A DNA stretch of 64,000 nucleotides from Citrobacter youngae (lineage in GTDB: Bacteria; Pseudomonadota; Gammaproteobacteria; Enterobacterales; Enterobacteriaceae). This document shows, piece by piece, positions 21,248 to 33,313 of the stretch (positions are counted from its first letter, which is position 1; each line of letters opens with the position of its first letter). The stretch is taken from positions 62,001 to 126,000 of the forward strand of contig NZ_RPOI01000015.1 in the NCBI RefSeq assembly GCF_003818115.1, written 5' to 3'. Position numbers and translations under genes: made by a program. A model generated the notes under the pieces. The model was not told where the DNA came from. It searched no databases and saw nothing but the letters and a program-made list of their open reading frames with translations.

Positions 21248-21297
21248 TTTTGCGTGACAGGTACAACGCCAGGCTCCTATATTGGTTATCAACTTAA

Positions 21298-21603
<306 letters not shown>

Positions 21604-21615
21604 GCGTAAAAATAG

Positions 21616-21642
21616 CGAATGGCGACACTGAGCCGCCATTCG
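21616..21642. terminator. Terminator between convergent ppnP and rdgC
   Basis: Perfect 9-bp stem CGAATGGCG / CGCCATTCG with a 9-nt loop in the 50-base gap. It could serve both strands; T tracts are weak. Confidence 0.6.
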
Positions 21643-21653
21643 GTAAACACGGC

Positions 21654-22565
21654 TTAGCGCTGCGCTTCGCCGCCTAGTCCTTCCACCAGGCTTTTAATCA
21701 GCGCCGCCAGTTCACCTGTCATCAGGATAAAATCGGCATCAAAACGTTGAGCATAATCTTCGCGGTCGATATCTTCGTTCTGATCGCGCAGCTCGTCGCT
21801 AAACTTCAGACGTTTAATGGAGCCGTCGTCACACATAACGAACTGAATGCGCTGCTGCCAGTCGAGGGCCAGTTTGGTGACCAGTTTGCCTGCTTCGATG
21901 TGTACGGCAATTTCATCGCAAACCAGATCCTGTTTCTTCGCGCGGATCACGCCGCCGTCTTCCAGCATCGCTTTCAGTTCGGCTTCGTCCAGCAACTGGA
22001 ATCCCTGTGCCGTTGTGCCGGAGCGAACCCATTCGGTCAGCGTTAGCTCAATAGGGTTTTCCATCGTCAACGGGACAACCGGCAGTGAACCGAGGCTTTT
22101 ACGCAGCAGCGCCAGCGTATCTTCCGCTTTCTTCGCGCTTGCACAGTCGACAATGATCAGATCGTTGACGGTGTCGATCCACATCATTGTCTGGCTGAAG
22201 CGGCTAAAGGCGCGCGGCAGCAATGAGTGCAGAACTTCATCTTTCAGCGAGTCTTTTTCGGTCTTCTTGAGTTTACGACCTTGCTCAGCTTCCAGTTTGA
22301 ATATTTTGGCTTCCAGCGCCTGTTTGATAACCGGCGACGGCAGAATTTTTTCTTCTTTGCGGGCGCAGATAATAATTTGGCCATTGGCGGTATGCGTTAA
22401 TGCATCGCTGTGCGATCCCATCGGCGGAACCCAGCCCATTTTTGCCATATCCTGGCTACCGCAAGGGGTGAACGTCATTGATGCCAGCTGTTTTTCCATC
22501 TCTTCGGCACGCAAAGAAACATCGCGGCTAAGACGGTAAACCATTAAATTTTTGAACCACAGCAT
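21654..22565 (-). CDS. rdgC: Recombination-associated protein RdgC
   Basis: 303 residues, matching E. coli when started at [14 protein letters not shown]; an in-frame extension of 13 codons is not conserved. RdgC forms a ring-shaped dimer that coats double-stranded DNA and restrains RecA-mediated exchange at the nucleoid. Divergent from mak, with a 91-base gap. Confidence 0.97.
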   Translation of the reverse strand: MLWFKNLMVYRLSRDVSLRAEEMEKQLASMTFTPCGSQDMAKMGWVPPMGSHSDALTHTANGQIIICARKEEKILPSPVIKQALEAKIFKLEAEQGRKLKKTEKDSLKDEVLHSLLPRAFSRFSQTMMWIDTVNDLIIVDCASAKKAEDTLALLRKSLGSLPVVPLTMENPIELTLTEWVRSGTTAQGFQLLDEAELKAMLEDGGVIRAKKQDLVCDEIAVHIEAGKLVTKLALDWQQRIQFVMCDDGSIKRLKFSDELRDQNEDIDREDYAQRFDADFILMTGELAALIKSLVEGLGGEAQR

Positions 22566-22656
22566 GATAATTTCCACGGCCTTGTCGTTAAATCCAGCGG
22601 GCATGATAGCGAATTGTCGCTATGCTTGCATTGTTAATCGGGAAGAGGAGCAAACA

Positions 22657-23565
22657 GTGCGTATAGGTATCGATTTGGGCGGTACAAAAACGGAAGTTAT
22701 CGCGCTTGGCGATGCAGGCGAACAGCTTTTTCGCCATCGCCTGCCTACGCCGCGTGATGATTATCGGCAAACGATAGAAACCATTGCCGCGCTGGTGGAG
22801 ATGGCGGAAAACGCCACCGGGCAGACGGGAACCGTGGGGATGGGCATTCCAGGTTCAATATCGCCCTATACCGGGGTGGTGAAAAATGCCAACTCGACCT
22901 GGCTCAATGGACAACCCTTTGACAAAGACCTGAGTACCCGACTGAACCGCGAAGTCCGCCTGGCAAACGATGCTAACTGCCTGGCGGTGTCTGAAGCGGT
23001 GGATGGCGCGGCGGCGGGGGCGCAAACCGTGTTTGCGGTGATAATTGGTACCGGCTGTGGTTCCGGCGTGGCGCTAAATGGCCGGGTGCATACCGGTGGG
23101 AATGGCACGGCGGGCGAGTGGGGGCATAATCCGCTGCCGTGGATGGACGAAGATGAGCTGCGCTATCGGCAGGAAGTACCCTGTTATTGCGGCAAGCAAG
23201 GCTGCATTGAAACCTTTATCTCAGGGACCGGTTTTGCCACTGATTATCATCGCCTGAGCGGAAATCCGCTAAAAGGCAGTGAAATTATCCGTCTGGTTAA
23301 CGAACAGGATGCGCTGGCGGAACAGGCGCTGAGCCGATATGAATTACGCCTGGCGAAATCATTAGCGCATGTGGTGAATATTCTCGATCCGGATGTCATT
23401 GTACTGGGCGGGGGAATGAGCAATGTCGACAGGCTGTATCAACACGTCCCGACGTTGATGAAGCAGTTTGTTTTTGGCGGTGAGTGTGAAACGCCTCTGC
23501 GCAAGGCGTTTCACGGTGACTCCAGTGGCGTGCGCGGCGCGGCCTGGCTGTGGCCGCAGGCATAA
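22657..23565 (+). CDS. mak: Fructokinase Mak (ROK family)
   Basis: 302 residues, starting at GTG ([14 protein letters not shown]) with GAGGAG nine bases before, as in E. coli. The ROK fold shows the phosphate-binding DLGGTKTE, the catalytic Asp in LANDANCLA, and the zinc/ROK signature with GHNPLPW and [12 protein letters not shown]. It phosphorylates fructose and, more weakly, mannose and glucose. Convergent with araJ, with 4 bases between stops. Confidence 0.97.
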   Translation: MRIGIDLGGTKTEVIALGDAGEQLFRHRLPTPRDDYRQTIETIAALVEMAENATGQTGTVGMGIPGSISPYTGVVKNANSTWLNGQPFDKDLSTRLNREVRLANDANCLAVSEAVDGAAAGAQTVFAVIIGTGCGSGVALNGRVHTGGNGTAGEWGHNPLPWMDEDELRYRQEVPCYCGKQGCIETFISGTGFATDYHRLSGNPLKGSEIIRLVNEQDALAEQALSRYELRLAKSLAHVVNILDPDVIVLGGGMSNVDRLYQHVPTLMKQFVFGGECETPLRKAFHGDSSGVRGAAWLWPQA

Positions 23566-23569
23566 ACGT

Positions 23570-24742
23570 TTATGTCGCGGGTGCAACCTGTTGTTGCACG
23601 CCGCGCTTCAGGCGACCATAGATCAGCAGTGATGACATCGCGGTAAAAGACAGTAGAGCCGCAGGGATCGTGACGTAGTTGTAGGCAAAACCCAACGTCA
23701 ACATTAAGCCGCCGAAGTAAGCGCCAATTGCGCTACCCAGATTAAAGGCCATTTGCCCACCGGCCGCCCCCAGCAGTTCACCGCCCTTCGCGTTTTGTAG
23801 CAGTAATATTTGTAGCGGTGCTGATAGCGCAAACAGACCCGCGCAGCAAATAAAGGCGAACGTCAGCGAGGCGGTTTTGATGCCGCCGAATGCAAACAGC
23901 AGCAGCAGGGCCAGTACAATCACAAAATCAGTTACTACCGCAATGCGTAGCGGCGTGTAGCGACCAGACAGTCGACCGCTCAGCAGGTTGCCCAACACCA
24001 TCCCCAGCCCAACCAGCATCATGATGAAAGTCATCAGCGTTTCGGAGAAACCAGAGATGTACATCATGTAGGGTTTTACGTAGCTGAACCAGGCAAAAAC
24101 ACCGGCGTTGCCAAACATGGTGGCGGAGAAAATGAGCCACGGTGCGGGACTTTTCAGAAAGTGAAATTGCTCGCGTAGCCTGCCTTTTGCTTCGTCGCGG
24201 AGGTTGGGTACCCAAAACATAACCGACAGAATAACGGCGATGTTAAACACGGCAATCAGCAGAAACGTGTAGCGCCAGCTAAACGTCTGACTCAGCCAGG
24301 TGCCAATGGGAATGCCAATCAGATTGGCGACGGTCATGCCGGAAATCATACCCGCAACGGCGGCGGTAACTTTACCAGGGCGCGCCAGCTTTGACAGGAT
24401 AATCGCGCCGACGCCAAAAAATGCCCCGTGTGGAAACCCGGAGACCAGCCGGCCTACCGCCAGCATAAAATAGCTGGAAGAGAGGGTGAAGATGGCATTA
24501 CCGACGACACAGAGTGTGACCAGAAACAGCAGAATATGCTTAAGCGAAAAACGATTGGAAAACACGGCAATAATGGGTGCGCCGATGACAACGCCAAAGG
24601 CGTAAAACGAAATCATATGGCCAGCATCGGGGATGGATATGCCCACGTCACGCGCCAGTTCGGTTAAGACGCCCATAATGCCAAACTCGGCCATGCCCAG
24701 CCCAAACGTCCCGAGGGCCAAAGAGAAAATGACTTTTTTCAT
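23570..24742 (-). CDS. araJ: MFS transporter AraJ
   Basis: 390 residues, about 12 membrane spans. The start is placed at MKKVIFSLALGTFGLG, as in E. coli AraJ; a 33-codon in-frame extension is unlikely. In E. coli araJ is arabinose-inducible, but it is not needed for arabinose uptake. The protein belongs to the DHA1 drug/sugar exporter group. I could not identify an AraC site in the short upstream region, so arabinose control here is unproven. A REP unit separates it from sbcC. Confidence 0.94.
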   Translation of the reverse strand: MKKVIFSLALGTFGLGMAEFGIMGVLTELARDVGISIPDAGHMISFYAFGVVIGAPIIAVFSNRFSLKHILLFLVTLCVVGNAIFTLSSSYFMLAVGRLVSGFPHGAFFGVGAIILSKLARPGKVTAAVAGMISGMTVANLIGIPIGTWLSQTFSWRYTFLLIAVFNIAVILSVMFWVPNLRDEAKGRLREQFHFLKSPAPWLIFSATMFGNAGVFAWFSYVKPYMMYISGFSETLMTFIMMLVGLGMVLGNLLSGRLSGRYTPLRIAVVTDFVIVLALLLLFAFGGIKTASLTFAFICCAGLFALSAPLQILLLQNAKGGELLGAAGGQMAFNLGSAIGAYFGGLMLTLGFAYNYVTIPAALLSFTAMSSLLIYGRLKRGVQQQVAPAT

Positions 24743-24883
24743 ACTACCTGCCAACAATAAAGACGCAGGATGTGCGCCACAGCGCTGAATGCTCGCCGCC
24801 AATAAAGGGATAGCTTGCGGATAAGAAAAAGAGATTGCCATTTCATATCCGTCTTTGTGTATTCACGATCGTGCTATGTATTA

Positions 24884-24912
24884 TGCCGGATGGTGCTTAC
24901 GCTTATCCGGCC
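24884..24912. repeat. REP unit between araJ and sbcC
   Basis: GCCGGATGGTGCTTACGC followed by TTATCCGGCC forms the usual imperfect REP hairpin, just past the sbcC stop. Confidence 0.85.
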
Positions 24913-24936
24913 TGTGAAACCACACCCACAGGGTGA

Positions 24937-27900
24937 TTACTCTACCGCAAACATCTTGTCGAGTTTGCTGTAACCTAATCCATTGATTTTTTTAACCTTG
25001 ATTTGCACGGGAATACGTTCTTTCATCGCTTCAACGTGGCTGATCACGCCAATGGTTTTACCGGTAGCGTTGAGCGCATCAAGCGCGTCGAGGGCGGTAT
25101 CCAGCGTTTCACTGTCCAGCGTGCCGAAACCTTCGTCGAGGAACAGGGAGTCAATACGTGTTTTGTGACTGACCAGGTCGGACAACGCCAGCGCCAGCGC
25201 CAGGCTCACGAGGAAGCTCTCGCCGCCGGAGAGCGTGCGGGTATCACGCACGGCATCGGCTTGCCAGGTATCTACCACTTCCAGCTCCAGCGCTTCGCTG
25301 GCCTTGCGCTGCAGCAGATAGCGACCGTGCAGACGGGTTAACTGGTTGTTGGCCAACCAGACCAGGTTATCCAGCGTCAGTCCCTGGGCAAATTTGCGGA
25401 ATTTATCACCTTCTTTCGAGCCGATCAGCGCATTCAGGTAACCCCAGTCTTCGACCAGCAGTGAGGCCTTTTCAATCTCTTGCATCAGGGTCTGCTGCTG
25501 CTGGCGGTTTTCGGCATCCTGCCTGAGCTGCTGGCGAATTTCGCCCTGGCGCGTGGTGTTATCCCGCAGTTGTTGCGTGAGCTGCGCCAGTGCATCGCGA
25601 AGATAGTCCACGGTGAGTGTGAGATCCGCGCCGGCAGGCGGTTGCTGCTGATGCGTTGCCAGCGCCTGCTGAGCCTGGTTAAGCAGCGTTTGCGCCTGTT
25701 GTAGCTGGCCTTCCAGCGATTGCTTAAGCTGCTCAAGATGGTTAAACGCCTCTTCATCAAGCAGGGCGGCAAGGAAGGTGTCGCGATCGTCAAAAACACT
25801 GGCCTGCAATGCGCTATCAAACTGTGCCTGAATCTCTGCTGCGCGTTGTGCCTCCTGGGCTTCCTGCTGTTGCAACGATTGCCACTGGCCCTGTAATGAG
25901 AGGCAGTCATCGTGCACCTGCCGCCAGTTTTCCAGCGCCAGGCTTTCTGTCGTTTCTTCCTTCGCGCCGGTTTCGGGCAATGTTTCCAGCAATGGCGCAA
26001 GCTGTGCCATTTTCGCCTGGAGCTCGGTCAGTTCATTTTGGCGACGCTGCCACATCTGCGCTTCGCCCACACGTGCGTTAAGCCAGGCGGTGATATCGTC
26101 ATCGGCAGGAAGCGACAGACCGTAGCGGGCTAATTCAGCGAGAAGCGTAGTCTGCCGCTGTTCAATATGCAGTTGAAGCTGGGTTATCTGTTCGGAATGT
26201 GCAGTAATTTGTGCCTGCAGGGCATGACGCAGGCTCAACTGGTGAAGCTGTTGTTCGTGTTCTTCCTGGGCTGCAAGCCAGGGGGCGATATCATCCTGCG
26301 GTTGCAACGTTATGTTCAGACTGGTAGTCAGCGTCTGCCACTCTTTAGTAAGTGCTTGCTCCTCCTGAGAAAGCGTCTGTACCTCGCGTTCATCGCGCTG
26401 TAGCTGTTGGGTTATCGCGTCGAGCTGCCCGCGTAGCGTTGACCCCTCATCGGCCAGCGTTTTGACCTCTTTTTCTAATGCCTCACGCCGCGCCTGATTG
26501 ACGCTGAGTTCGAGGGTCTGATAGTGCTCAATGGCCGGATGTGTCGTGGAGCCACAAAGCGGACAAGGCTGTCCGGACTGCAGTAAAGCACGCTGGCTTT
26601 CCAGATCTTTAATCCGTGCTTCCTGTTCGCAGAGCGTTTTCACATCGGTCAGATGCTGATTTTTATCTTTATAGCGCTGACGTTTTTCTGCCAGGGCCGC
26701 GTTGCGTTGTGCTTGCTCCTGCTGGCGCTGCTGAATTGTGGTGCGTAGCTGTACCAGTTGTTTTTGTTTCGGCGCAATTTGTCCATGCAGATTGCTCAGT
26801 TGCTGGCGTAATGGACGCAACTGTGAGTGCTGCGCCAGCGCTACCGTGACCTCTTGCGCGCTAAGGGCCAACGAGGGAAGCGGCAGTGCATCCAGCTTGC
26901 GCACGTCGCTGTCGCGTAGTTTTTGCCACTGACGTAGCTGCTCGTTAGCGTCAGATTGCTGTGCCAATAGCGCTTTCCATCCTGCCAGTTCGCTGCTCCA
27001 TAAGCGGAAACGGTCATGTTCGTTCAGCCAGTCGGTTAGCGCCTGCTGTTCGGTGAGCAGGGTCGCCGACTGTTTTTGTGCCTGCTGACGGATGCGCCCG
27101 CGCAGCGCTAAGCTGCTTTGTAAGCGAGCATTCACTTCCTGAATATTCTGTCGCGTTCGGCGGAGCGTGGCGGATTGTTCCTGAATTCGCTCCCAGTACG
27201 GACGCAATGCTCTGGCGGGATGTGCCAGGCTGAGTGTCGCCAACTGCGGTTGTACTTTATCTTGCGCCTCTTTTGCGGTCTGTAATGCTTGCTGGTGGCG
27301 GCTTACTTCTGCCTGCAGCTCATTTTGTCGGATGAGCCAATTAAGATGCTGTTGCTGGATTTGCTGACGGGTAAGATGCTGTTTTTCTTCGTCAGTAAGT
27401 ACCTGCAAACTTTCTGTCAGAGACTGTACCTGCTCTGGTGCTAACAGCGCCACGCCGCTGGCCTGGGCCTGCAGTTTTTCCAGCTCCGTACGCGCTGCTT
27501 TGTGCTTTTCAAACACCATGGCGGAGATTTGGCCGTAAATCTCTGTGCCGGTCAGCTCTTCCAGCAGTTCGGCGCGCTCTTTCGGTTTGGCATTGAGAAA
27601 TGCGGCAAACTGGCCCTGAGACAGCAGCATCGAGCGGGTAAAACGGCCGTAATCCAGCCCGGTAAGCTCGGCGGTCATTTCCAGCTTGTCTTTAACTTTA
27701 TCGGCGAGAATTTTGCCATCGGCGCAACGAGCCAGTTCGACACGCGGAACCTGCAGGTTACCTTCTGGTTGATTGCGCGCGCGGTTCTGGCTCCAGAATG
27801 CGCGATAGGCTTCGCCTCTGACTTCGAATTCAACTTCGGCCAGACATTCCGCCGTATCGCGAGTCATCAGGTCGTTTTGCGACTGCGATACGGTATTGAG

Positions 27901-28080
27901 TCGTGGTGTTTCGTGGTACAGCGCGAGGCAAATGGCGTCCAGCAGGGTGGTCTTCCCGGCACCGGTTGGACCGGTGATGGCGAACAGCCCGTTGCTGGCA
28001 AAAGGCTCTGCCGTGAAATCAACTTTCCATTCCCCTTTCAGAGAGTTGAGGTTTTTCAGACGCAGGCTGAGAATTTTCAT
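24937..28080 (-). CDS. sbcC: Nuclease SbcCD subunit C (Rad50-like ATPase)
   Basis: 1047 residues. SMC/Rad50 architecture: Walker [10 protein letters not shown] at residues 37-45, two long Gln-rich coiled-coil arms, a zinc-hook CPLCG with Cys506 and Cys509 at the apex, and C-terminal signature LSGGES and Walker [12 protein letters not shown]. With SbcD it forms the ATP-dependent nuclease that cleaves DNA hairpins at palindromes and processes blocked ends. Its start overlaps the sbcD stop (ATGA), indicating translational coupling. Confidence 0.98.
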   Translation of the reverse strand: MKILSLRLKNLNSLKGEWKVDFTAEPFASNGLFAITGPTGAGKTTLLDAICLALYHETPRLNTVSQSQNDLMTRDTAECLAEVEFEVRGEAYRAFWSQNRARNQPEGNLQVPRVELARCADGKILADKVKDKLEMTAELTGLDYGRFTRSMLLSQGQFAAFLNAKPKERAELLEELTGTEIYGQISAMVFEKHKAARTELEKLQAQASGVALLAPEQVQSLTESLQVLTDEEKQHLTRQQIQQQHLNWLIRQNELQAEVSRHQQALQTAKEAQDKVQPQLATLSLAHPARALRPYWERIQEQSATLRRTRQNIQEVNARLQSSLALRGRIRQQAQKQSATLLTEQQALTDWLNEHDRFRLWSSELAGWKALLAQQSDANEQLRQWQKLRDSDVRKLDALPLPSLALSAQEVTVALAQHSQLRPLRQQLSNLHGQIAPKQKQLVQLRTTIQQRQQEQAQRNAALAEKRQRYKDKNQHLTDVKTLCEQEARIKDLESQRALLQSGQPCPLCGSTTHPAIEHYQTLELSVNQARREALEKEVKTLADEGSTLRGQLDAITQQLQRDEREVQTLSQEEQALTKEWQTLTTSLNITLQPQDDIAPWLAAQEEHEQQLHQLSLRHALQAQITAHSEQITQLQLHIEQRQTTLLAELARYGLSLPADDDITAWLNARVGEAQMWQRRQNELTELQAKMAQLAPLLETLPETGAKEETTESLALENWRQVHDDCLSLQGQWQSLQQQEAQEAQRAAEIQAQFDSALQASVFDDRDTFLAALLDEEAFNHLEQLKQSLEGQLQQAQTLLNQAQQALATHQQQPPAGADLTLTVDYLRDALAQLTQQLRDNTTRQGEIRQQLRQDAENRQQQQTLMQEIEKASLLVEDWGYLNALIGSKEGDKFRKFAQGLTLDNLVWLANNQLTRLHGRYLLQRKASEALELEVVDTWQADAVRDTRTLSGGESFLVSLALALALSDLVSHKTRIDSLFLDEGFGTLDSETLDTALDALDALNATGKTIGVISHVEAMKERIPVQIKVKKINGLGYSKLDKMFAVE

Positions 28081-29279
28081 GCTTCGGTCTCCCCGGCGAG
28101 CGTGTGTAAGGTTGTGCTAAACAGCTGATTCAGGCGCTCACGCTGTGGATCGTCGAGTTCTTCCAGTGCCAGACGGCGGTCAAACACCTCCGTCACGCTT
28201 AATTCACTCAACGTTTCACGTCGTTCATTGGCCATGATGCGCTCGCGTTGTTCACGACTACGACGCACCAATAAAACCTCTACCGGTAAATCTTCGGTCA
28301 GAGTCTGGATTTTGCGCTGCATATCATGCAGATAGTCATCGGTCGCGATTTCTATATCTAACCACACCGGCGGTTCCTGTTGCGTGCCACGCCATTGTTC
28401 CAGCTGTGCGCTAATCGTCGCTAAATCGCCTTTCAATACGGCAAGTTGTTGGGTTACGGGTACGATGAGGTTTTCAACGGCGCTCAGCTTACCGTTTTCA
28501 AAGCTCACCAGGTGGACGCATTTGCTTTTGCCGCACTCGTCAAAACTCAGTGCAATCGGGGAGCCGCAATAGCGAATATGTTCCGTACCGCCGATGACCT
28601 GTGCCCGGTGAATATGTCCCAGCGCGATGTAATCCGCCGGTGGGAAATTTTGTGCCGGAAAAGCATCCAGCGTCCCAATATAAATATCGCGTACGGCGTC
28701 ACTTTTACTGGCGCCGACGGTGGTCAGATGCCCTGTCGCAATAATTGGCAGATTCTGGTCGCCACGCAGCGCGCAGGCGTCCTGATATTGCTGTTGGTAA
28801 TAGTCGGTGATTGCACCTAATAAATGCTGCTGTTTTTCGTGACCGGTTAGCCCCGCCTGACTGGTAATGATGTCACGCGGACGTAAGAAAGGAACCGGAC
28901 AGAGGATCGCACCCGGCGTGCCGTCGCGTTGAGGTAGCACTTGCGGCGCGTGGCCGGCGCTGGCAACGACCGTGGTGTTGAGGAACGCCAGAATATCGCG
29001 GGATTCATTGAGTGTGGCAACGGAGTCATGGTTTCCTGCCAGCACGACCAAATGACAGCCTGTTTGCTGTAGATTGACAACAAAACGGTTATACAACTCG
29101 CGGGCGTAGCTTGGCGGTGAACCGGTATCAAAAATATCACCTGCCACAATAATGGCATCCACCTGATGGGATTGTGCCGTTTCCAGCAGCCAGTCGAGAA
29201 AGGCCTGGTGTTCAGCGGCGCGGCTCTTGCTGTAGAAATTTTGGCCCAGATGCCAGTCAGACGTGTGGAGGATGCGCAT
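28077..29279 (-). CDS. sbcD: Nuclease SbcCD subunit D (Mre11-like)
   Basis: 400 residues, the E. coli length. Metallophosphoesterase motifs are all visible: TSDWHLG (about 7-13), [24 protein letters not shown] and GHIHRAQ, which bind two Mn ions. It is the nuclease partner of SbcC. First gene of the sbcDC operon and divergent from phoB, with 190 bases shared. In E. coli this operon is also linked to phosphate control. Confidence 0.98.
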   Translation of the reverse strand: MRILHTSDWHLGQNFYSKSRAAEHQAFLDWLLETAQSHQVDAIIVAGDIFDTGSPPSYARELYNRFVVNLQQTGCHLVVLAGNHDSVATLNESRDILAFLNTTVVASAGHAPQVLPQRDGTPGAILCPVPFLRPRDIITSQAGLTGHEKQQHLLGAITDYYQQQYQDACALRGDQNLPIIATGHLTTVGASKSDAVRDIYIGTLDAFPAQNFPPADYIALGHIHRAQVIGGTEHIRYCGSPIALSFDECGKSKCVHLVSFENGKLSAVENLIVPVTQQLAVLKGDLATISAQLEQWRGTQQEPPVWLDIEIATDDYLHDMQRKIQTLTEDLPVEVLLVRRSREQRERIMANERRETLSELSVTEVFDRRLALEELDDPQRERLNQLFSTTLHTLAGETEA

Positions 29280-29389
29280 AAGAGTTCCATGACAAAAAAA
29301 CGATGGCGGAGATTATAACCTTGCAAGGACGGTAATATCTTGTTTCCGGGCTGTCATAATTCGCCTGGCTGCGTTAAACCTGGACTATC

Positions 29390-29423
29390 TTTTCATAAAT
29401 CTGTCATAAAAGTGACGCATAAT
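29390..29423 (+). promoter_or_regulatory. Pho box of phoB and probable -10
   Basis: Two direct 11-base repeats, TTTTCATAAAT and CTGTCATAAAA (29390-29411), form the PhoB box; CATAAT at 29418-29423 is the probable -10. An additional CTGTCATAAT at 29351-29360 could be a PhoB half site towards sbcD. The design gives phoBR autoactivation. Confidence 0.85.
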
Positions 29424-29469
29424 GCCACGGTATTGATGGCAAACGATTTAATTATAAACAGGGCAAATC

Positions 29470-30159
29470 ATGGCGAGACGTATTCTGGTCGTAGAAGATG
29501 AAGCTCCAATTCGTGAAATGGTCTGCTTCGTGCTCGAGCAAAACGGTTTTCAACCCGTAGAAGCCGAAGACTATGACAGTGCTGTGAACCAACTTAATGA
29601 ACCCTGGCCGGATCTCGTCCTGCTTGACTGGATGCTTCCCGGCGGCTCGGGTCTACAGTTTATTAAACACCTCAAGCGGGAAGCGATGACGCGGGATATC
29701 CCCGTGATGATGCTGACGGCGCGCGGTGAAGAAGAAGACCGTGTGCGGGGTCTGGAAACCGGTGCGGATGACTATATTACTAAGCCGTTCTCTCCGAAGG
29801 AGCTGGTGGCGCGTATTAAAGCCGTTTTACGACGTATTTCCCCCATGGCGGTGGAAGAAGTTATCGAGATGCAAGGGCTGAGTCTTGACCCTACCTCGCA
29901 CCGTGTGATGACCGGCGAGGATCCACTGGATATGGGACCCACCGAATTCAAATTGCTCCATTTCTTTATGACCCATCCTGAGCGTGTCTACAGCCGCGAG
30001 CAATTACTCAATCATGTGTGGGGGACCAACGTATATGTAGAGGACCGGACGGTCGATGTGCATATTCGCCGGTTGCGTAAAGCGCTGGAGCATAGCGGAC
30101 ACGATCGTATGGTGCAGACGGTACGCGGGACGGGATATCGCTTTTCGACCCGCTTCTGA
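29470..30159 (+). CDS. phoB: Phosphate response regulator PhoB
   Basis: 229 residues. OmpR-family: receiver domain (1-120) with acidic pocket VVEDE, phospho-acceptor Asp53 in LLDWMLPGG, Thr in MLTARGEE and Lys in YITKPFSP. The C-terminal winged helix (130-229) ends with the recognition segment [15 protein letters not shown] and GTGYRF. It activates the Pho regulon, which in this window includes phoA-psiF and its own operon. A 50-base gap leads to phoR. Confidence 0.98.
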   Translation: MARRILVVEDEAPIREMVCFVLEQNGFQPVEAEDYDSAVNQLNEPWPDLVLLDWMLPGGSGLQFIKHLKREAMTRDIPVMMLTARGEEEDRVRGLETGADDYITKPFSPKELVARIKAVLRRISPMAVEEVIEMQGLSLDPTSHRVMTGEDPLDMGPTEFKLLHFFMTHPERVYSREQLLNHVWGTNVYVEDRTVDVHIRRLRKALEHSGHDRMVQTVRGTGYRFSTRF

Positions 30160-30209
30160 CTGCAAGTAATAAGAGCCTGAGGGATTAGGCTGTAAATGGA
30201 GTAAGACGT

Positions 30210-31505
30210 TTGCTTGAACGATTGTCATGGAAAAGGCTGGTGCTGGAGCTGATCCTGTGCTGCATACCGGCATTTATCCTTAGCGCTTTTTTCGGTTACC
30301 TGCCCTGGTTTTTACTGGCGTCGGTAACGGGTCTGCTTATCTGGCATTTCTGGAATTTATTACGTTTGTCCTGGTGGCTATGGGTCGACAGAAGTATGAC
30401 GCCCCCGCCGGGGCGCGGCAGTTGGGAGCCGTTGTTATATGGGCTGCATCAAATGCAGCTGCGCAACAAAAAGCGCCGTCGAGAACTGGGTAACCTGATC
30501 AAACGTTTTCGCAGCGGGGCGGAATCACTGCCCGACGCGGTGGTGTTGACCACCGAAGAAGGCGGTATCTTCTGGTGTAACGGACTGGCTCAGCAGGTTC
30601 TGGGACTGCGCTGGCCGGACGATAGCGGGCAAAATATCCTTAATCTGCTGCGCTACCCGGAATTCACACAATATCTGAAAACGCGCGACTTTAGCCGGCC
30701 TATCAATCTGGTGCTCAATACCGGACGGCATCTGGAAATTCGCGTGATGCCCTACACGGATAAGCAACTGCTAATGGTGGCGCGCGACGTTACCCAGATG
30801 CACCAACTGGAAGGTTCACGACGTAACTTTTTCGCCAACGCCAGCCATGAGCTACGTACCCCGCTGACGGTGTTGCAGGGCTACCTGGAAATGATGCAGG
30901 AACATCCGCTGGAAGGGACGACGCGCGAAAAAGCGCTGCATACCATGCGTGAACAAACGTACCGTATGGAAGGGTTAGTGAAGCAACTGCTAACGCTGTC
31001 AAAAATTGAGGCTGCGCCGACGCTGCAACTGAATGAGAAGGTCGACGTGCCCATGATGCTGCGCGTGGTTGAGCACGAAGCGCAAACGCTGAGCCAGCAT
31101 AAACATACGTTTACTTTTGATGTTGATAACAGCCTGAACGTGCGGGGTAACGAGGAGCAGTTGCGTAGCGCTATCTCGAATCTCGTCTATAACGCGGTGA
31201 ACCACACCCCTGCGGGAACGCACATTACCGTACGCTGGCAGCATGTGGCCTCGGGGGCGGAATTTTGTGTGGAAGACAACGGTCCAGGTATTGCCGCCGA
31301 GCATATTCCACGCCTGACCGAGCGTTTTTATCGCGTAGATAAAGCGCGATCGCGGCAAACGGGCGGTAGCGGACTCGGGCTGGCCATCGTTAAGCATGCC
31401 CTGCATCATCACGACAGCCGTTTGAATATCGACAGCGAACCAGGCCAGGGAACGCGATTTAGTTTCGTGATCCCGGAACGTTTAATTGCCAAAAATAGCG
31501 GTTAA
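30210..31505 (+). CDS. phoR: Phosphate sensor histidine kinase PhoR
   Basis: 431 residues, starting at TTG ([10 protein letters not shown]); the alignment to E. coli PhoR fixes this rare start. Two N-terminal membrane spans (about 10-55) are followed by a charged linker, a PAS domain (about 95-190), and the kinase core with His213 in [11 protein letters not shown] box [13 protein letters not shown]1 DNGPGI and G2 GGSGLGLAI. It senses the state of the PstSCAB-PhoU system and phosphorylates or dephosphorylates PhoB. A strong terminator follows. Confidence 0.97.
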   Translation: MLERLSWKRLVLELILCCIPAFILSAFFGYLPWFLLASVTGLLIWHFWNLLRLSWWLWVDRSMTPPPGRGSWEPLLYGLHQMQLRNKKRRRELGNLIKRFRSGAESLPDAVVLTTEEGGIFWCNGLAQQVLGLRWPDDSGQNILNLLRYPEFTQYLKTRDFSRPINLVLNTGRHLEIRVMPYTDKQLLMVARDVTQMHQLEGSRRNFFANASHELRTPLTVLQGYLEMMQEHPLEGTTREKALHTMREQTYRMEGLVKQLLTLSKIEAAPTLQLNEKVDVPMMLRVVEHEAQTLSQHKHTFTFDVDNSLNVRGNEEQLRSAISNLVYNAVNHTPAGTHITVRWQHVASGAEFCVEDNGPGIAAEHIPRLTERFYRVDKARSRQTGGSGLGLAIVKHALHHHDSRLNIDSEPGQGTRFSFVIPERLIAKNSG

Positions 31506-31530
31506 AACGTATTCGTAAGTTTATCTTTCC

Positions 31531-31560
31531 AAAAGCCAGCGCGAGCTGGCTTTTTTTGTT
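31531..31560 (+). terminator. Terminator of phoBR
   Basis: GCCAGC-GCGA-GCTGGC, flanked by AAAA and TTTTTTT, 26 bases after the phoR stop. Classic rho-independent form. Confidence 0.95.
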
Positions 31561-31912
31561 GTAGTCAATAAGTAGCTCCTGAATTTTACGACGTTTGATT
31601 GTTTTTTGTTCGCATGATTACCCATGTCTTTTTCCAGGGAATGGTGTTTTGTGCTGGTTCAATATTTCATATCGCTATATTGTTCTGGTTTTTAGATCCC
31701 ACCTTGCTTTAAAACGTTATAAGCGTTTAAATTGCGCATCAAATGCTGTCATACCGACTGCATTTACGCGGTAAATCGAAAAACTATTCTTCGCCGCGCC
31801 AGGCCGGGAGAATTTCCCGCTGGAATTGCTTAAAAATGCCGCTGTATCATCCCGCAGGGAAAGGCAGAAAATTAAACGTTTTCAACACCACATCCACAGG
31901 CAGTAAGACTTT
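31561..31912. other. Intergenic region upstream of brnQ
   Basis: About 350 bases with no gene or repeat that I can support. It must contain the brnQ promoter; no -35/-10 pair stands out beyond doubt. Confidence 0.5.
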
Positions 31913-33232
31913 ATGACCCATCAGTTAAAATCGCGCGATATTATCGCACTGGGATTTATGACATTTGCACTGTTCGTAGGTGCAGGTAACATTATTTTCC
32001 CCCCAATGGTTGGTTTGCAGGCAGGCGAGCACGTCTGGACCGCGGCCTTTGGCTTCCTGATTACCGCCGTAGGCCTTCCGGTACTTACTGTGGTCGCATT
32101 GGCGAAAGTGGGCGGCGGTGTGGACAGCCTGAGCACGCCTATCGGTAAAGTTGCCGGTCTGCTGCTGGCTACCGTCTGCTATCTGGCCGTGGGGCCATTA
32201 TTCGCCACGCCGCGTACCGCAACGGTTTCGTTCGAAGTTGGGATTGCACCGCTGACCGGTGATTCTGCGCTGCCGCTGTTCATCTACAGCGTGGTGTACT
32301 TCGCGATTGTGATTCTGGTGTCACTGTATCCCGGCAAACTGCTGGATACCGTGGGCAACTTCCTTGCTCCATTGAAAATTCTGGCACTGGTTGTGCTTTC
32401 CGTGGCGGCGATTGTCTGGCCAGCGGGCCCGATCAGCAATGCGATGGAAGCCTATCAAAACGCGGCATTCTCGAATGGCTTTGTGAACGGCTATCTGACG
32501 ATGGATACGCTGGGCGCGATGGTATTTGGTATTGTTATTGTTAACGCCGCCCGCTCGCGTGGCGTTACCGAAGCGCGTTTGTTGACCCGTTACACCGTCT
32601 GGGCTGGCCTGATGGCGGGCGTGGGTTTAACGCTGCTGTACCTCGCGTTGTTCCGTCTGGGTTCAGACAGTGCGACGTTGGTCGATCAATCTGCTAACGG
32701 TGCGGCAATTCTGCATGCGTATGTTCAGCACACCTTCGGTGGTGCAGGCAGCTTCCTGCTGGCGGCGTTGATTTTCATCGCTTGCCTGGTCACCGCGGTT
32801 GGCCTGACCTGTGCGTGCGCTGAATTCTTCGCGCAGTATGTTCCGCTGTCTTATCGTACGCTAGTGTTTATCCTTGGCGGCTTCTCGATGGTGGTCTCTA
32901 ACCTGGGCCTGAGCCATCTGATTCAGATCTCTATTCCGGTGCTGACGGCTATCTATCCGCCATGTATCGCACTGGTTGTATTAAGCTTTACCCGCTCATG
33001 GTGGCATAATTCTTCCCGCGTCATTGCACCTGCGATGTTTATCAGCCTGATTTTTGGTATCCTTGATGGCATTAAAGCTTCTGCAATTGGCGATGTCTTA
33101 CCAGCCTGGACCCAGCGTTTACCGCTGGCGGAGCAGGGGCTGGCGTGGTTGATGCCAACAGTCGTGATGGTGGTCCTGGCAGTTATCTGGGATCGCGCCG
33201 CGGGTCGACAAGTGACCTCCAGCGCGCACTAA
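31913..33232 (+). CDS. brnQ: Branched-chain amino acid:cation symporter BrnQ
   Basis: 439 residues with about 12 membrane spans (LIVCS family). The N-terminal [18 protein letters not shown] motif is diagnostic. It imports leucine, isoleucine and valine with Na+ or H+. It is followed by its own terminator and then proY, as in E. coli. Confidence 0.97.
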   Translation: MTHQLKSRDIIALGFMTFALFVGAGNIIFPPMVGLQAGEHVWTAAFGFLITAVGLPVLTVVALAKVGGGVDSLSTPIGKVAGLLLATVCYLAVGPLFATPRTATVSFEVGIAPLTGDSALPLFIYSVVYFAIVILVSLYPGKLLDTVGNFLAPLKILALVVLSVAAIVWPAGPISNAMEAYQNAAFSNGFVNGYLTMDTLGAMVFGIVIVNAARSRGVTEARLLTRYTVWAGLMAGVGLTLLYLALFRLGSDSATLVDQSANGAAILHAYVQHTFGGAGSFLLAALIFIACLVTAVGLTCACAEFFAQYVPLSYRTLVFILGGFSMVVSNLGLSHLIQISIPVLTAIYPPCIALVVLSFTRSWWHNSSRVIAPAMFISLIFGILDGIKASAIGDVLPAWTQRLPLAEQGLAWLMPTVVMVVLAVIWDRAAGRQVTSSAH

Positions 33233-33252
33233 TATCACTGACAATAAGTTTT

Positions 33253-33289
33253 AACCACGGGGCTATTAACATGGCCCCGTGGTTTTTTT
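33253..33289 (+). terminator. Terminator of brnQ
   Basis: ACCACGGGGC and GCCCCGTGGT arms with a 9-11-nt loop, followed by TTTTTTT, 20 bases after the brnQ stop. Confidence 0.92.
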
Positions 33290-33313
33290 ATTGTGTTAAC
33301 AGGTTAGGAATCG